Counted from the stretch's first letter, positions 46,020 through 57,462 are shown. The stretch is DNA of 64,000 bases from Selaginella tamariscina (GCA_003024785.1 PUQB01000237.1:124001-188000); one strand, 5' to 3'. Made by a program: numbers and translations. Notes: generated from the letters alone by a model not told the origin.

Positions 46020-49000
46020 TCAACACTTATCACTTCTTTTACGATTGAGCAATGCTGCAATTCGTGAACCACCAGTCCTACTTGATGTCACTATTGCTTG
46101 GGTTGGGATTTCCTTTGGCTGGATGTTCTCTTTAATCCTGTTCATAACAATTCTCCCGAGCTCAGGGTTTCTTCTCAATCCCAACAATGTTTCTCCCCAG
46201 CTTGATCTGCAAGCATTGAGGACCTCGTACCACTGTCTATATCCCAGATAAGATCACCTGGCCGGGTGAGTTGTTCCTATCACGAGCTGCATCAATCGAG
46301 TGCTCTTCGGTTGGTAGTCCATCCTGCATGTGAAGATAATGGTAAATACTTAAATTGTTGAAATGAAATGCCTACCATGGTTCTTGGAACCGCTCAGGAT
46401 TATCAACAAGAATTGTTGATGACAAACGCAGCGGATTATCGCGCAATCCTCTAGATGCATCTTGGAAGACAAGAAGGAGCAGGATGCTCTCCTGTTAAAA
46501 CATCAAAAATCATTAATGAACTTCATGAATAAAGAAAAAAGTACCTTCATCTTGTTGCGGTAGCCCCAACCACGCCCTCTGTAGATGTAGTACGTTGCAG
46601 CAAGTTGAAGGTCCACCACACTTGCAGCTCGGACAACTTGATCCCAGGTGTTTGCTGCAGCAAACACAACCAACCAACCATTTGCAGCCATATGCATACC
46701 TGCAAACTGGAGTGCTTCATCGAACTTCACTGGATCAAGGTAGAGGTATGGCGTATCACTCGTTGTATTTCCTGGCAAGGTCCCATTTGGAAGGTCGAAG
46801 ATCACCAAGTTGAAACCATATTCTCCCGCAATATGCTGGTAGCGAGTCTGGCTGTCAGCTGTATGGTACCTGGCCACCTGTGTCTGAACTTTTCTATAAG
46901 GAACCAGTCTAGCGTCAGGAACCTCCTCTTCCTTCTCATCCGTGAGCACGGCCTGTTGCATCTCCTCGATGTCATCAATCGCCAAGAAATTATCACCTCG
47001 AGTTGTAGCAAGTGAAGGGACGAATGTGACCAAGTCATCCTTGATGTCCATGGTTCCCTGCGATGGTAGCACTTCAGATAAATTGAAGAAGGCAGCTGGA
47101 TCGCGAGTAGTGGAGGTGCCAGCTACTGTATCTGAGGTCTTCTTTGACTGCTGCACAGGCTGACGCCGCTTTGCCTTGGCCTTTGTCTTCTTAATGAAGT
47201 CGACCTCTGCCGGATCCCATGAGATGCATGGGAGATCTTTTGAGTGTTCATTGTAGAGATCCTTCTCCCATGTTGGTGGTTGCCCAGGTGGATAATCAAG
47301 CCAGAACGGTACGTTACACGCTCGAACTCTGTCAGGCCAGATCTTGTCTTCGACCACATGTGTGGTGCTTCCATGTAATCTGACCAGAATACCATAGTCT
47401 GTGTGTGAGGCACCTTTCTCGCTGCGACATACCTGTAATGAACATATAGTAGTGTCAGAATGTAACAATGTCAAGAAGATCATCCTTACCTCCAAATCAT
47501 CCTTCTTGCTGTCTCTTCGTGTTCGAGGAACTCTTTCGGCTCTATGGAGTAAGTGAACTTCACACACTCATGGAATGGCTGGAACATCACGTTCTTGCAT
47601 TTTACCCGCACTTCATCGCTACCAAGTCGTGAAATCTGTAACCGGCCTGTCCACTCGCCATCCTCGATGAGTCCCGTGAGAATCTGTACTGCCTCCTCTC
47701 TGATGCCCGCCAATACAAATCGATAGTAAACCACCTTATCCACTCCTTATCCTGAACACCCGGCAATCCAAGTGTCTCTTGCTCTCTCTTCAGATCGAGA
47801 CGTACCAGTTTATTGAAGTACATGATTCTCGTCTCGTTTGGAATTCTCGCCCTTGAAAGCGCGTACAGCTTTTCCAACCCCATCCATCTGCATTGTTTCC
47901 ATGTGATTTGGGTCACCTTGTCGAACCACTCTTCACCCAATGCAGGATCGATGATGGCTAAGATCTTCATCATGCGCTTGTCATGCTTAAAATGTAGACC
48001 TGTTTGTTGCTCCTGGTATTTGTTGGCCTTTTGGATGCCCTTGCAGCCTTCTCAAGATCATCCTCAATCTCACTCTGTAATTCACAGACGTAATCAACTA
48101 AGTAATATAAGTGTGAGACGTGGTACCTCAAAAAAAATCTTTGCACAGATCAAATTCGGAAGTGGATGCCAAGCTTGTTGTCCAGTGCGCTTTCCTTCCA
48201 CTTTCTTATGTCATCTCGTTCCTTGTCACTGAGCCTGGCCAAGATCTTCGCTGTGCCCTCCTCACTGGTGCAACATGTCTTCACAGATAGCAGAAGATGT
48301 GGCAGTGTGGTTTGCACTGCCGTTGCGGAGGAACTGCATATTTGAAAATCTCGAAGTTAGTTAATCCTATGATCTAGAGGTCACTATGTTTACCTATTAA
48401 TTTGCTGAAACATTGTCACAAGCTGAAGATTATCCATGACCCCAGCACGGATGAAGCCTGAACGCACTCTCACTGCCCACTGATTCTTATCTTCCGTGTC
48501 TTCTATGTACAGCTTCTGAAGCACCTTTAGCCTGTGATTACCATCCCAACAGATGAACTTCTTCATCGAAAGCATTGGTGCCCATTGCCGGAACATGTCA
48601 GACTGAAGCTCCTTGCCATACATCGCTTCATCGCTTCTCAATGCTGCCAGATCTGCATCTGTCATGGGGTCCCCAACTTGAAGGATGAACTGAGTGGTGT
48701 TGCGCAAATAACCAACTGCCTTCTTGAAACTCCTAGTCAAAGATTCCAGATCCGCTGGATTGACTCTCCGCACCTGTCATTTCCCAGAATTCGGCAAATA
48801 GGGACATCCGGTGCCTCTCCATATTCTCGGATTGTGATCTTCGCGAGAAGACGCACTGCACTCTCCGAATGCATGCTGGCTGCAATGTTGTAAACTTCCT
48901 CATTATCTGGCACTTCTGCTTTCCCCTTCTTCTTCTTCTTAGCAGCCTCTGAATCTCCAGCAGCTTTGCGTGTCTCTTCTTGTTCTTGGGTTCATCCTCT

Positions 49001-49331
49001 CGTCACTCGACAAAGTCACTGCGCATGAGGCTTGTGTGCCTTCTGTCTGCTCCTGTGTCTCCTGTGGTAAGACATCATCCTCAACTTCTTCAACAAAGTC
49101 TGATTGTTCTTGTTGGGGTTGAACTACATCCTCTTGCTCTCCTGACCAGTCCTGCTGGCTTGCCTGTTCAACTGGAGCATCACTTGAAGGTCCTTGTTCC
49201 TGAACCACAGCCAGCTTCCTACTTCCTCTCCCACGACCCCGACGCCCTCTCTGAATTGCAGCTCTAGCTTCTGCTTCTCTCTCAGTAGGCTCCTTCATCT
49301 TCTTTTCTTGTAAACGTTGTGAAGAGCGCAT
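46020..49331 (-). CDS. ParB/Srx-like plus methyltransferase-like protein of the transposon
   Basis: Six exons by GT-AG signals: 48394-49331, 48127-48333, 47490-48074, 46545-47432, 46376-46491, 46020-46323; roughly 1,010 residues. The N-terminus has an AT-hook-like RGRRGRGRGSRK tract and an acidic Q/E-rich linker. Then comes a ParB/sulfiredoxin-fold domain: DVPICRILGNDR, VNPADLESLTRSF and KKFICWDGNHRLKVLQKL (about 48529-48549). An unrecognised middle follows. Exon 4 has a Rossmann methyltransferase-like segment, GFNLVIFDLPNGTL, then FDEALQFAGMHMAANGWLVV. The usual amino-methylase motif [DNS]PP[YWF] is replaced by DLPN, so catalysis is doubtful. At least four single-base breaks exist (near 47740, 48775, 48985 and in the last exon, 46020-46323); those near 47740 and 48775 are G-run losses. 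Domain calls are by eye; the fusion resembles prokaryotic and phage ParB-methylase proteins. Confidence 0.6.
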
Positions 49332-49417
49332 CTACAAAAGCAATAAGGTTTAACAAAAAACTGTAATAAATGTTCAAAGATGTTTAATAAAAATAAAAAA
49401 AACATACTAGCCCTCAC

Positions 49418-49736
49418 AGTCGGCGTGCCGACTGAGAGAGTAGTTGCGTAAGTCCCAGTCGGCATGCCGACTGGGCCTGGCATCAAAGGGAGGCCAGTCG
49501 GCATGCCGACTGGGACTGGCAACAAAGGGAGGCCCAGTCTGGGACTGGGAACGAAGCGAGGCCCAGTCAAAATGCTAGGTGGGACTAGAACAGAACAGTC
49601 AACCCTAGTCAAAATGCTGACTGGGGCTGGAACAGTCAACCCCGGTCAAAATGTTGACTGGATCTGGAACAGTCCACCCCAGTCGGCCTGCCGACTGGGA
49701 CGGACAACGAAGTCAGTCCGAGTCGGCAGGCCGACT
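49418..49736. promoter_or_regulatory. Array of 16-bp palindromes in the divergent promoter
   Basis: Palindromes of the form AGTCGGCATGCCGACT at 49457-49472 and 49496-49511 are perfect. Variants are AGTCGGCGTGCCGACT (49418), AGTCGGCCTGCCGACT (49681) and AGTCGGCAGGCCGACT (49721). Degenerate half-copies (AGTCAAAATGCTGACTG type) fill the gap, about every 35-45 bp. The half-site GTCGGCAT recurs near the right end (53795-53802) and CAGTCGG near the left end (45929-45935). The array lies just upstream of both divergent transposon genes; a binding site for an element protein is an inference. Confidence 0.6.
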
Positions 49737-50204
49737 CGGATTTCTTGCAACTGTGAAGAGATGTAAAAAGATGAACAGATCATGAAGAGATCATGAGCAG
49801 ATCATGAAGAAATCAGAAAACTCACCCCCTCAATGGAAGCCTATTGTGATTAATCCCTGGAGCCACACTTGCTCCACGCTATGCCCCCAAATGAGCCCTG
49901 CTCCACGAAAACCTAGCCGCCCTAGCTGCCCTAGCCGCCCGCTAAATCAATTAAAAACCAACCTAATTTCTGTAAAATATTGCATGCATGATCGCCACTT
50001 GTACATAGTAAAACTTTTTAATTTACAAAAAACCTACCCAGACGCAGTAAATTAATTTCACTCTTCTACCCAGACGCACGCAATTAATATTATTTTTAAT
50101 ATTTGTCAATGAAATGATTGCCTCACGACTAAAAACACATTAACCATCGTGTGTAATATGTTCATTGTCTTTGAATTTTAACTTTTTTTGTTCCATTTTT
50201 GCTA

Positions 50205-53200
50205 CATGGCAAGAATCAGCTACAATGGTGTTGACAAGGACTTCCCTGCAGATGAAGATGGTATTGCATTTGTCTTTGAAACAGATCTCAGGTCTGCATT
50301 TGACATTCCACCTTGGCAATCTTTTAAAGTGCTGCATTTATGTCTGTTGTTGGTGGAGATGCTGCGAATGTTGAGGTAGAACCAGAAGGGGCAAGAGCTA
50401 GCAGTTTTGTGTATTACACACTTCTTCCTTCCAAAGGACCACTATTCCGGTTGGAGACAACAGATCGGGACAATTCTATGGTAACAATACTTCGCAATAG
50501 TCAGAGATGTAGGATTGGGAAGCAACTGGTGGTCTCGTCATCGATTCAGCAAGTTGCTGAGGTCCCAGAAGATTGCAACGGAAATGTGATTTACGAGTTG
50601 CCAGCACACGAAACAATGAAGGACAAGTACAAAGGGATGAATAGGAAGGATGGGTGTGATTACTGGACTCAACGCTGCACAACACATTGGAATGTTCCAG
50701 CTCGTGTTAGTCGCAGTTCATGTATTGGCCACATGAAATGCGTAAAGGAAACATGTCCGTTCATCAGCTTAAGTAAGAAAGCAAATGACTGCCAATTTAA
50801 GGGCACCATTGATAAAGTCCAGTTATCTTCAGATGGTAGAGTGCTTGAATGAAGTGTGTGCATTGCAACAATGAGCCCCTTCTAGTGCAGACATGCTCCG
50901 TTGTTGCATATTACATAATTCCAGATGATATCACATGCACGAGGCTTTTCATCCATCTTGGAGAACATCAACATCCACGTAGACCACCCGAATCCATGGT
51001 CTCTAAAGACAGAGCTAAGGAGACAATCAACAAAGCAGTCGCTGCAACCCCAAGAACTAATCAACGTGTCATAGAGTTTCAAGCAGCACGCAATATAATT
51101 TTGGAAAAACTGGTAACAGATTCTGGAGATGTATCATACGACAAGGTTCTGTCAGATCTACTACCACTCACAAATCACCGCCGGTAAGCAAAAAATTATT
51201 ATTTCCTTTTGGAGATGCTTAACCTTTCCACTGTAGAACAAGAGAATGGATATCTCAGGCTAGAACAAGAGACACTCGTTTCAAAGAAGGTTACGAAGGA
51301 CTTTGCAGTTAAAGAAGAAGCTATCAATCCCATTCATACATGTTATCCACATACCTGGAATGGACCTCCACGGAGCTGAAGAGCAGCCTTTAATCTTCAA
51401 AATGACAGTTGCCGGCCCAGGATCCGGAATAAACTACATTAGAAGGTGTCAATCTGGAGGTGATCTCGAACAGCATGGGTGGTGCTAGACCACACATATC
51501 ATACAATGGATCATAGAGATGTATTCCCAGTGTACACCAATCATCAATAAGTATTAACATATCTATGTTTTAAAATACTTACTAATATAATGCACTTATG
51601 TTTGTGTAGTTTAAGGTCGATGGTGACACTTGCTTATGGTGACATGATCAGGGAGGATAGTGTGGCGGTGATTAAATTTTTGAACACTATGCTTCAAGTG
51701 TGCAGCAAGCAAGGACTTCATAATGTGAACTTTGCGAGGTTCATGTCAGATGAGTCAGGTGCAATTTGGTTAGCATTGCGTTCAAGTTTTAACAATGGGT
51801 CAAAGATGAAAAGAAGAGGGAGGAGCACATGAACCTTGCACGCTCATGGCCTGCAGCACTAACCAACCAAGATAAGTTGGAACGACGAGTAATGTTGGAG
51901 TCATTTTGGGAAGGCAGGTCCAGTAACGTTAGCGCTTGCAAACATGGCTGTCATGGTGGGCAAGACATGAAGATCATATTTCCATGACAGAGATAATTGA
52001 CTTGACAGAAGATGTGTTGCGAATGTGCCTACCACTAACAACTCCGAAGTTGTTCATGCAAGAGCACGAAGAGCAAGCTGACGAAGCGTGTTCCTTTGTT
52101 GGAGGCAACAATGTTAGATTTAACAGATGCTGTTTTCCAAAGTGCAAAGGTCAAGGCATCATTTGAAGGGAATATTCAGGCACAGGTCCTTCCATGGAAA
52201 CTCTTCTGAAACGTGCACAGTAGAAACTTTCAGCGGGAAAATCAGTGTCTCCAACAACTTTTGCAAATCTTGTTAGTGATGAAGAGCATCTTGCAAGTCC
52301 AAAGTTTGCCTCTACAACAAATGTTCGTGTTCGAACCGTTCGTCAACCGTCAACTAGGGACCATGGGATTGATGCGCTTCGTACACATAGACATGACACA
52401 CAATATGCAGAACAAGTCATCCCAAATGCACGCAGGAAAAAACTCAAGTTTCAAGATGTCAATGTCACTGAAGAGAGACGTTGATGACTCAGTGGGCCAT
52501 CAGACGCATTGGGGAGGCAAGTTAGGTGAAATGTCTAGGTCTCACTCAGGACGGTAACAGCAAGTGTGGCAGACCCATAGGAATATCCACATCGTGTACC
52601 GGCACCAGGATTTCACGGTAGACGGCAATATACAAATGCATTTGGGAACATTGAGTTCACTCATCAGATGTTATGGTTCTGCCCACGCGATTCTTTTGCT
52701 TCAGATGACCATATGCAGATTCCTCCTGAGAGTATTCCAGAAGTTCCAGAGGTTTGGCCAGTTCAAAAAGGAACAAATTTGAATGCAAATGAGGTTGAAG
52801 CTCTTCTGAAAGCAGGATTCAAGTTGGAGGGATTTGAAGAAATGGTAGACGACAGTAGTAGCCGAATGGATCGAACACCATCACCACCAAGAGGAGAGGG
52901 AGCACATAGAGTACCAACATACCATGGACGGAGTGTGCGAACACCAACAAGAATGTCCAAGGAACATGAGAAACATTACAACTAGGCAAAGATTTTTCAA
53001 GGTCGGATCAACAACGTGGAGGTGGTTCAAAGAGGGAAGATGAGGCCTTCATTGTCTCTGCAGGCATGCAATCTGCTAAGGTAACAATTTCTACTATTCC
53101 GTCATGCACTTGTGCAACTTTTCAGAAAGCCAAGAACTGGAGCCCCTGCCAACACATGTATTTTGTGTACACTCATGTCTTGGATTGGACCCAACGATTA

Positions 53201-53738
53201 CTTACTTCTTACAGAGGCAGACCCTTGCTAAGGTAACAATTTCTACTGTTCCGTCATGCACTTGTGCAACTTTTCAGAAAGCCAAGAACTGGAGCCCCTG
53301 CCAACACATGTATTTTGTGTACACTCGGACCCAACGATTACTTACTTCTTACAGAGGCAGACCCTTGCTAAGGTAACAATTTCTACTGTTCCGTCATGCA
53401 CTTGTGCAACTTTTCAGAAAGCCAAGAACTGGAGCCCCTGCCAACACATGTATTTTGTGTACACTCATGTTCTTGGATTGGACCCAACGATTACTTACTT
53501 CTTACAGAGGCAGACCCTTGCTAAGGTAACAATTTCTACTGTTCCGTCATGCACTTGTGCAACTTTTCAGAAAGCCAAGAACTGGAGCCCCTGCCAACAC
53601 ATGTATTTTGTGTACACTCATGTTCTTGGATTGGACCCAACGATTACTTACTTCTTACAGAGGCAGACCCTTACTCCAGCAGAAGTGCATCGGTTATTGG
53701 TTGATTGCAAGCGCAATGTCGAACCTGCGACCTTTTAA
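50205..53738 (+). CDS. Mutator-like transposase with C-terminal SWIM fingers (frames broken)
   Basis: DDE-type transposase expected to cut and join the element. The frame is interrupted several times (for example near 50325, 50850, 51310 and 52170), so it is described in pieces. The N-terminal part has a Cys/His region ending IHLGEHQHPRRPP, like the WRKY-GCM/FLYWCH-type fingers of these transposases. After a 53-bp intron (51184-51236), VVLDHTYHTMDHRDVFPVYT supplies the first catalytic Asp (51488-51490). FMSDESGAIWLALRSSF supplies the second (51749-51751). The third acidic residue was not fixed. The C-terminus carries CTCATFQKAKNWSPCQH, a CxC...CxH SWIM finger, present four times, and ends CKRNVEPATF. 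Assignment rests on these motifs plus the 10-bp target duplication. Confidence 0.65.
53079..53675 (+). repeat. Four tandem SWIM-finger units (about 153 bp each)
   Basis: Units start AAGGTAACAATTTCTACT at 53079, 53230, 53370 and 53523 and are nearly identical. Full units are 153 bp (51 codons), so units 3 and 4 read through in frame. Unit 2 lacks 13 bp and unit 1 lacks about 2 bp, which shifts the frame. Each unit encodes one CxC...CxH finger. Confidence 0.9.
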
Positions 53739-53820
53739 GTCCAGTTGGTTATAGTAAAGTCTAATCGGCAAATATTAGCGTTTTTCACTTGTTGGTCGGC
53801 ATTTTATATTGAAAGTTAAA

Positions 53821-53936
53821 GATAATCTACTTGGCAGAATATTCTAGAATATTCCCATTTATTTGACAGAATATTCTTGGATATTCGGGAATATGAGAAA
53901 AGCCCGTTGTACGAAGCCCGGTTTTTGCTAATCCTT
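53821..53936 (-). repeat. Right terminal repeat region
   Basis: In reverse complement it reads GCAAAAACCGGGCTTCGTAC then AACGGGCTT, then GAATATTC repeats, matching the left end. It is followed directly by the GTTATTTATG target duplication. Confidence 0.7.
53837..53854. promoter_or_regulatory. Perfect four-unit heat-shock-element-like site
   Basis: GAATATTCTAGAATATTC fits GAAnnTTCnnGAAnnTTC exactly, the alternating pattern bound by heat-shock factor trimers. It lies about 80-100 bp inside the right end of the transposon. The match may be chance in AT-rich DNA. Confidence 0.4.
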
Positions 53937-54136
53937 GTTATTTATGCTCCGCTGGTAAGAATGTTAACTTGGTTTACCAAAAGACATTAATAATGTTGTA
54001 TCTATAAATTGTACCGATGTTTTGTTAGATATTGATTATATATATAAACACACATACATACGTATCACAATTTCATTATATATATTATAAACTCGTATGT
54101 ATGAAAGTATATATTACAAATTAAAAAGAAGATACA

Positions 54137-57096
54137 TCAATGGCTACTATTCATTTGCCAAGATTTCGAGTGATGGCTTTTGCTATAATCTAGTCTTCCT
54201 TGACTAATCTCCAACACCATAGCTAATGCTTCTTGAATATTTGGACGGCCACTTGGATTCGGAAGAGTGCATAACAAACCAACTTGAATCAATAACCTCA
54301 GAATCCTAAACTCATTATAAATCTCTAGATTTTGTGAAATCCACACCCGAAGACTACTTTCACTCTGCCGAAACAACTCATTTGTTGGAGACTTCTCACT
54401 GCCCAAAACAAGCAGCAACATACCAAAGCTGTACACATCACCCATGGTAGACATATGTAGTGCACTTGCATACTCTGAAAAATGTATGTAAGTTGCCAGG
54501 TTCACACGCAAGCAAGTGGAAACGTACCTGGTGGAGCATATCCAATGGTGCCTCTAAACCCACTGACTGAAACAAGATTGTCCTTCCCAGATACAAGTTT
54601 CGACAGCCCAAAATCACCTAGGTGTGCTGTAAAATCTGAGTCAAGAAGTACATTTTCAGGCTTCAGATCACCATGAACTACTGGAGTGTCGAAGTGATTA
54701 TGCAGGTAATGTACCCCTTGTGCAATGTCTATTGCGATCTTCAACTTAATGTCGACGCCTAGTGCATTCCTGCCGTTTAGATAGCTAGCAAGAGACCCGC
54801 TAGACATAAACTCCATAACCAAAGCTATGAGTTTGTCACTGCAGCAGTATCCCACCACTTTTGTGATGTTTCGATGTCGTAAACTAGCCAACGTTTTGAC
54901 CTCAGTTAGGAAGCTCTCTTTTTGAGCTATGTCTTGTAGAACTTTTACAGCAACTTGCTTATCTTTCCATTTGCCTCTATACACCTTGCCATATCCGCCC
55001 TTTCCAACTAGTGTGGCATCGCTGAAGCTTTCTGTCATATCCGACAACTCGTCAAAGCTGAATGGAGATAGACCATCAATCCCGGCGGATCTTACTGCAT
55101 TCCTTTGCGTGCGCCGAAGGTGTACTCCGTAAGCACATATACATAATGCTGCACATATCAAGATGCTTGTCGTTACTGATACCGGCACCAGCCACTTGAC
55201 CATCTTCTTCTTCTTATTCTGAGGATTCGTCAATGGCGGAGAGGAACAATTCCCGGTGAGAATAGATCCACATAACAACTGGTTCCCTTGAAAAGAAGAG
55301 CTATTGAGCTTTGAGAATGACCCGTTCATTGGTACTGGTCCTTCCAACTGATTGTAAGATAGGTTGACAAACTTGAGGTTGTCTAAAGTGGTCAACTCAT
55401 CTGGAATCCTCCCAGTCAGTGCGTTGATTGAAAGGTCGAGCGACTCAAGGGAGTGGAGCTGAATGAGTGCCGACGGAATCGTTCCGGTTAACATATTGTT
55501 GGAAAGGTTGAGTTGCATCACACCTTTGCAGCCGCCCAAGGCAGCAGGAATCTCACCTGACAAGTTATTAGAGGACAGAGAGATGTTCACTACCTTGTCA
55601 AAGTTACCGATCCAGAGCGGGATCGTGCCTTGGAGATCGTTGTCTGAGATATCAAAGACGAAGACAAGGCCTGCCCAGACTTGCTAGCGAGGACGGTAGC
55701 GTGCCGTTGAGCTTGTTGTGTGAGAGATCCAGATACTGGAGACGACTGAGACTCCCTAGGCCAGATGGAATCTGACCATGCAAGCGATTTACTCCCAAGT
55801 CGAGTTTACTAAGGCTCTGTATCTGCCCTAGCTCATGAGGAATGTACCCCTCGAGCATGTTGTTGCTCAGTGCAAGAATCCCAAGACTCTTGCAGTGGAC
55901 GAGCGATGTAGGGATGTTTCCGGACAGCTTGTTGAAGCTGAAAACCAATCGCTCGATCGCTGGAAGCGAACCCAGTGAGACAGGAATTCTGCCTTCAAGC
56001 TGGTTGGAATGCAACATGAGCTGAGATAGAGAAGACGCGTTACCGACAGTTGACGGAATGTTACCGCTCAACTTATTGGAGTAGAGGTAAATATACTTGA
56101 GCTTCTGCAGGTTCCCAATCTCTGGAGGAACTGAACCCTCGAGTGAGTTGTCATTGAGTAGCAGACGTATCAAGGACGAGCAGTTCCCAACCGAGGGAGG
56201 AATAGGCCCTGTAAGCGAGTTTCCTGCAAAGTCCAGGATTGTGTAGAGCTGACTTTGGATGCCTATTCCACTAGGTATAACTCCTTGGAAATGGTTCGAA
56301 CTGAGGGAGAGCTCCTGTAAGTTGGTGCAGTTAGCCAGCCATGAAGGGACGTGCCCTCCAATCTGATTGAGGTAAACGTAGAAATAGAGAAGGTTTACGG
56401 GAAGCTGAGGAACCTCCTGCGGTAACTCCCCGTTAAGGAGTTCCATGAAAGCTCAAAGTCTCGCATTTTGGAGCAGTTCCATATGGAGATTGGGATCGGA
56501 CCGCCTAAGCTGTTCTTGAAGAGGTACAAGAGTGAGAGATTCTCCATTCTGTGGAAAATATCTGGAATCTTCCCAGTGAGTGAGTTGGAATGAAGGGACA
56601 AAGCTTGGAGGCCAGAGCAGTTTGCAAGAGACGGTGGAATTGGACCGCTCAGATTGCTTGCCTGTATTGCGAGACCACGCAACTTAGTCAGCCTGTGGAA
56701 CATATCTGGGACTGGACCGCTGAGAGGATTCGGACCGAGTGCGAGTTGCTCTAGTAATGTGCAGTTTCCGAGCTCATGCGGGATATTTCCGATGAAATCG
56801 TTTGACTGGAGGTCCAGATAGTCTAAATATTCAAGCTTGCCTAGCATAGGTGAGATTGTACCGGTTAAGTTTTGCTCGTGGAGATCAATAGTTTGGATTC
56901 TGTTGCGATGCTTTGGATGACATGTGATTCCTGTCCAGTTGCAGAATGGAGTGTTATTTGTCCAAGTCTGAAGAACATTACTCGGATCTTGTGTGATTGA
57001 GCTTCTAAATGCTAGCAGAACATCTAAATCACTCTGTGCGTAAGTGCAGTAAGTGCACAAGATGAAGATGAAGATGAATTTGAATCCCATAAGCAC
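54137..57096 (-). CDS. LRR receptor-like kinase, FLS2/EFR-like, non-RD
   Basis: Plasma-membrane receptor kinase. Signal peptide MGFKFIFIFILCTYCTYAQS, LRRNT-type start (DLDVLLAFRSSITQDPSNVL, NTPFCNWTGITC), about 20 plant-type LRRs, then the membrane helix WLVPVSVTTSILICAALCIC. Kinase domain: GKGGYGKVYRG (ATP loop), VAVKVL, HGDLKPENVLLD (Gly replaces Arg before the catalytic Asp: non-RD, typical of immune receptors), DFGLSKL and GDVYSFGMLLL. A 53-bp intron (54475-54527) splits APPEY. Two single-base breaks, near 56425 (a G-run one base short) and 55665 (a G-run one base long), divide the LRR domain; otherwise the sequence is well conserved. Ligand unknown. ATG 57096 chosen; a second in-frame Met follows at the third codon. 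Confidence 0.88.
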
Positions 57097-57257
57097 TTGT
57101 CAAGTTGTAGCGTACAAAGGGCTGAACGAGCTGTGTGAAAAGGAAGCGCAGCTATTTTTGTACAGAGGAGATATTATAAAAGATATTATCTTTGATTTCA
57201 AAACCGTGTTGTAAACAACAGTGGCCAATTGTCATTGACAATTTGTCAAGCTCATTG

Positions 57258-57462
57258 TGAAAGAGCAGATATATAAAATGAAATGTCAGATACTATTCAA
57301 TTACAAAAACCTTGCTTATATACAGGAGACCTCCTGCCACGTGGCACACATGCAACACGTGGCGCTGACACATGGGGCCAGATCACCACCCATGTGTCAC
57401 TACGCATGTGTGTATATACACATGCGTATATACGGTATGTTACTAATATATAGTATCTTACA
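57258..57462 (-). repeat. Probable 3' LTR of the gypsy element
   Basis: On the minus strand it begins TGTAAGATACTATATATTAG right after a polypurine tract (AGAGGGGAGGATAA, 57463-57476). It contains a TATA-like TGTATATAAGCA near 57318, and I place its end at TTTCACA. The far end is uncertain because no second LTR is present. Confidence 0.5.

Larger units (their letters stand above)
45812..53936. mobile_element. Mutator-like DNA transposon with ParB-methyltransferase cargo
   Basis: 8,125-bp element bordered by a perfect 10-bp direct repeat GTTATTTATG (45802-45811 and 53937-53946), the duplication length typical of Mutator-like elements. The ends are imperfect inverted repeats sharing CAAAAAnnGGGCTTC and GGGCTT, followed by GAATATTC-rich sequence. 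Two genes point outward from the middle: a leftward ParB/methyltransferase-like gene (46020-49331) and a rightward DDE transposase with SWIM fingers (50205-53738). An array of 16-bp palindromes lies between them. In MuDR the two genes converge from promoters in the terminal repeats; here they diverge. The identical target duplication suggests a fairly recent insertion. Confidence 0.85.

Noticed and set aside
46045..46813. Plus-strand frames in the left part of the transposon
   Set aside because: They are antisense shadows of the ParB-methyltransferase exons and show no protein family features.
49418..49736. CRISPR-like repeat array
   Set aside because: Repeats are irregularly spaced, themselves fully palindromic and variable, with no spacer-like unique sequences or cas genes, in a plant genome.
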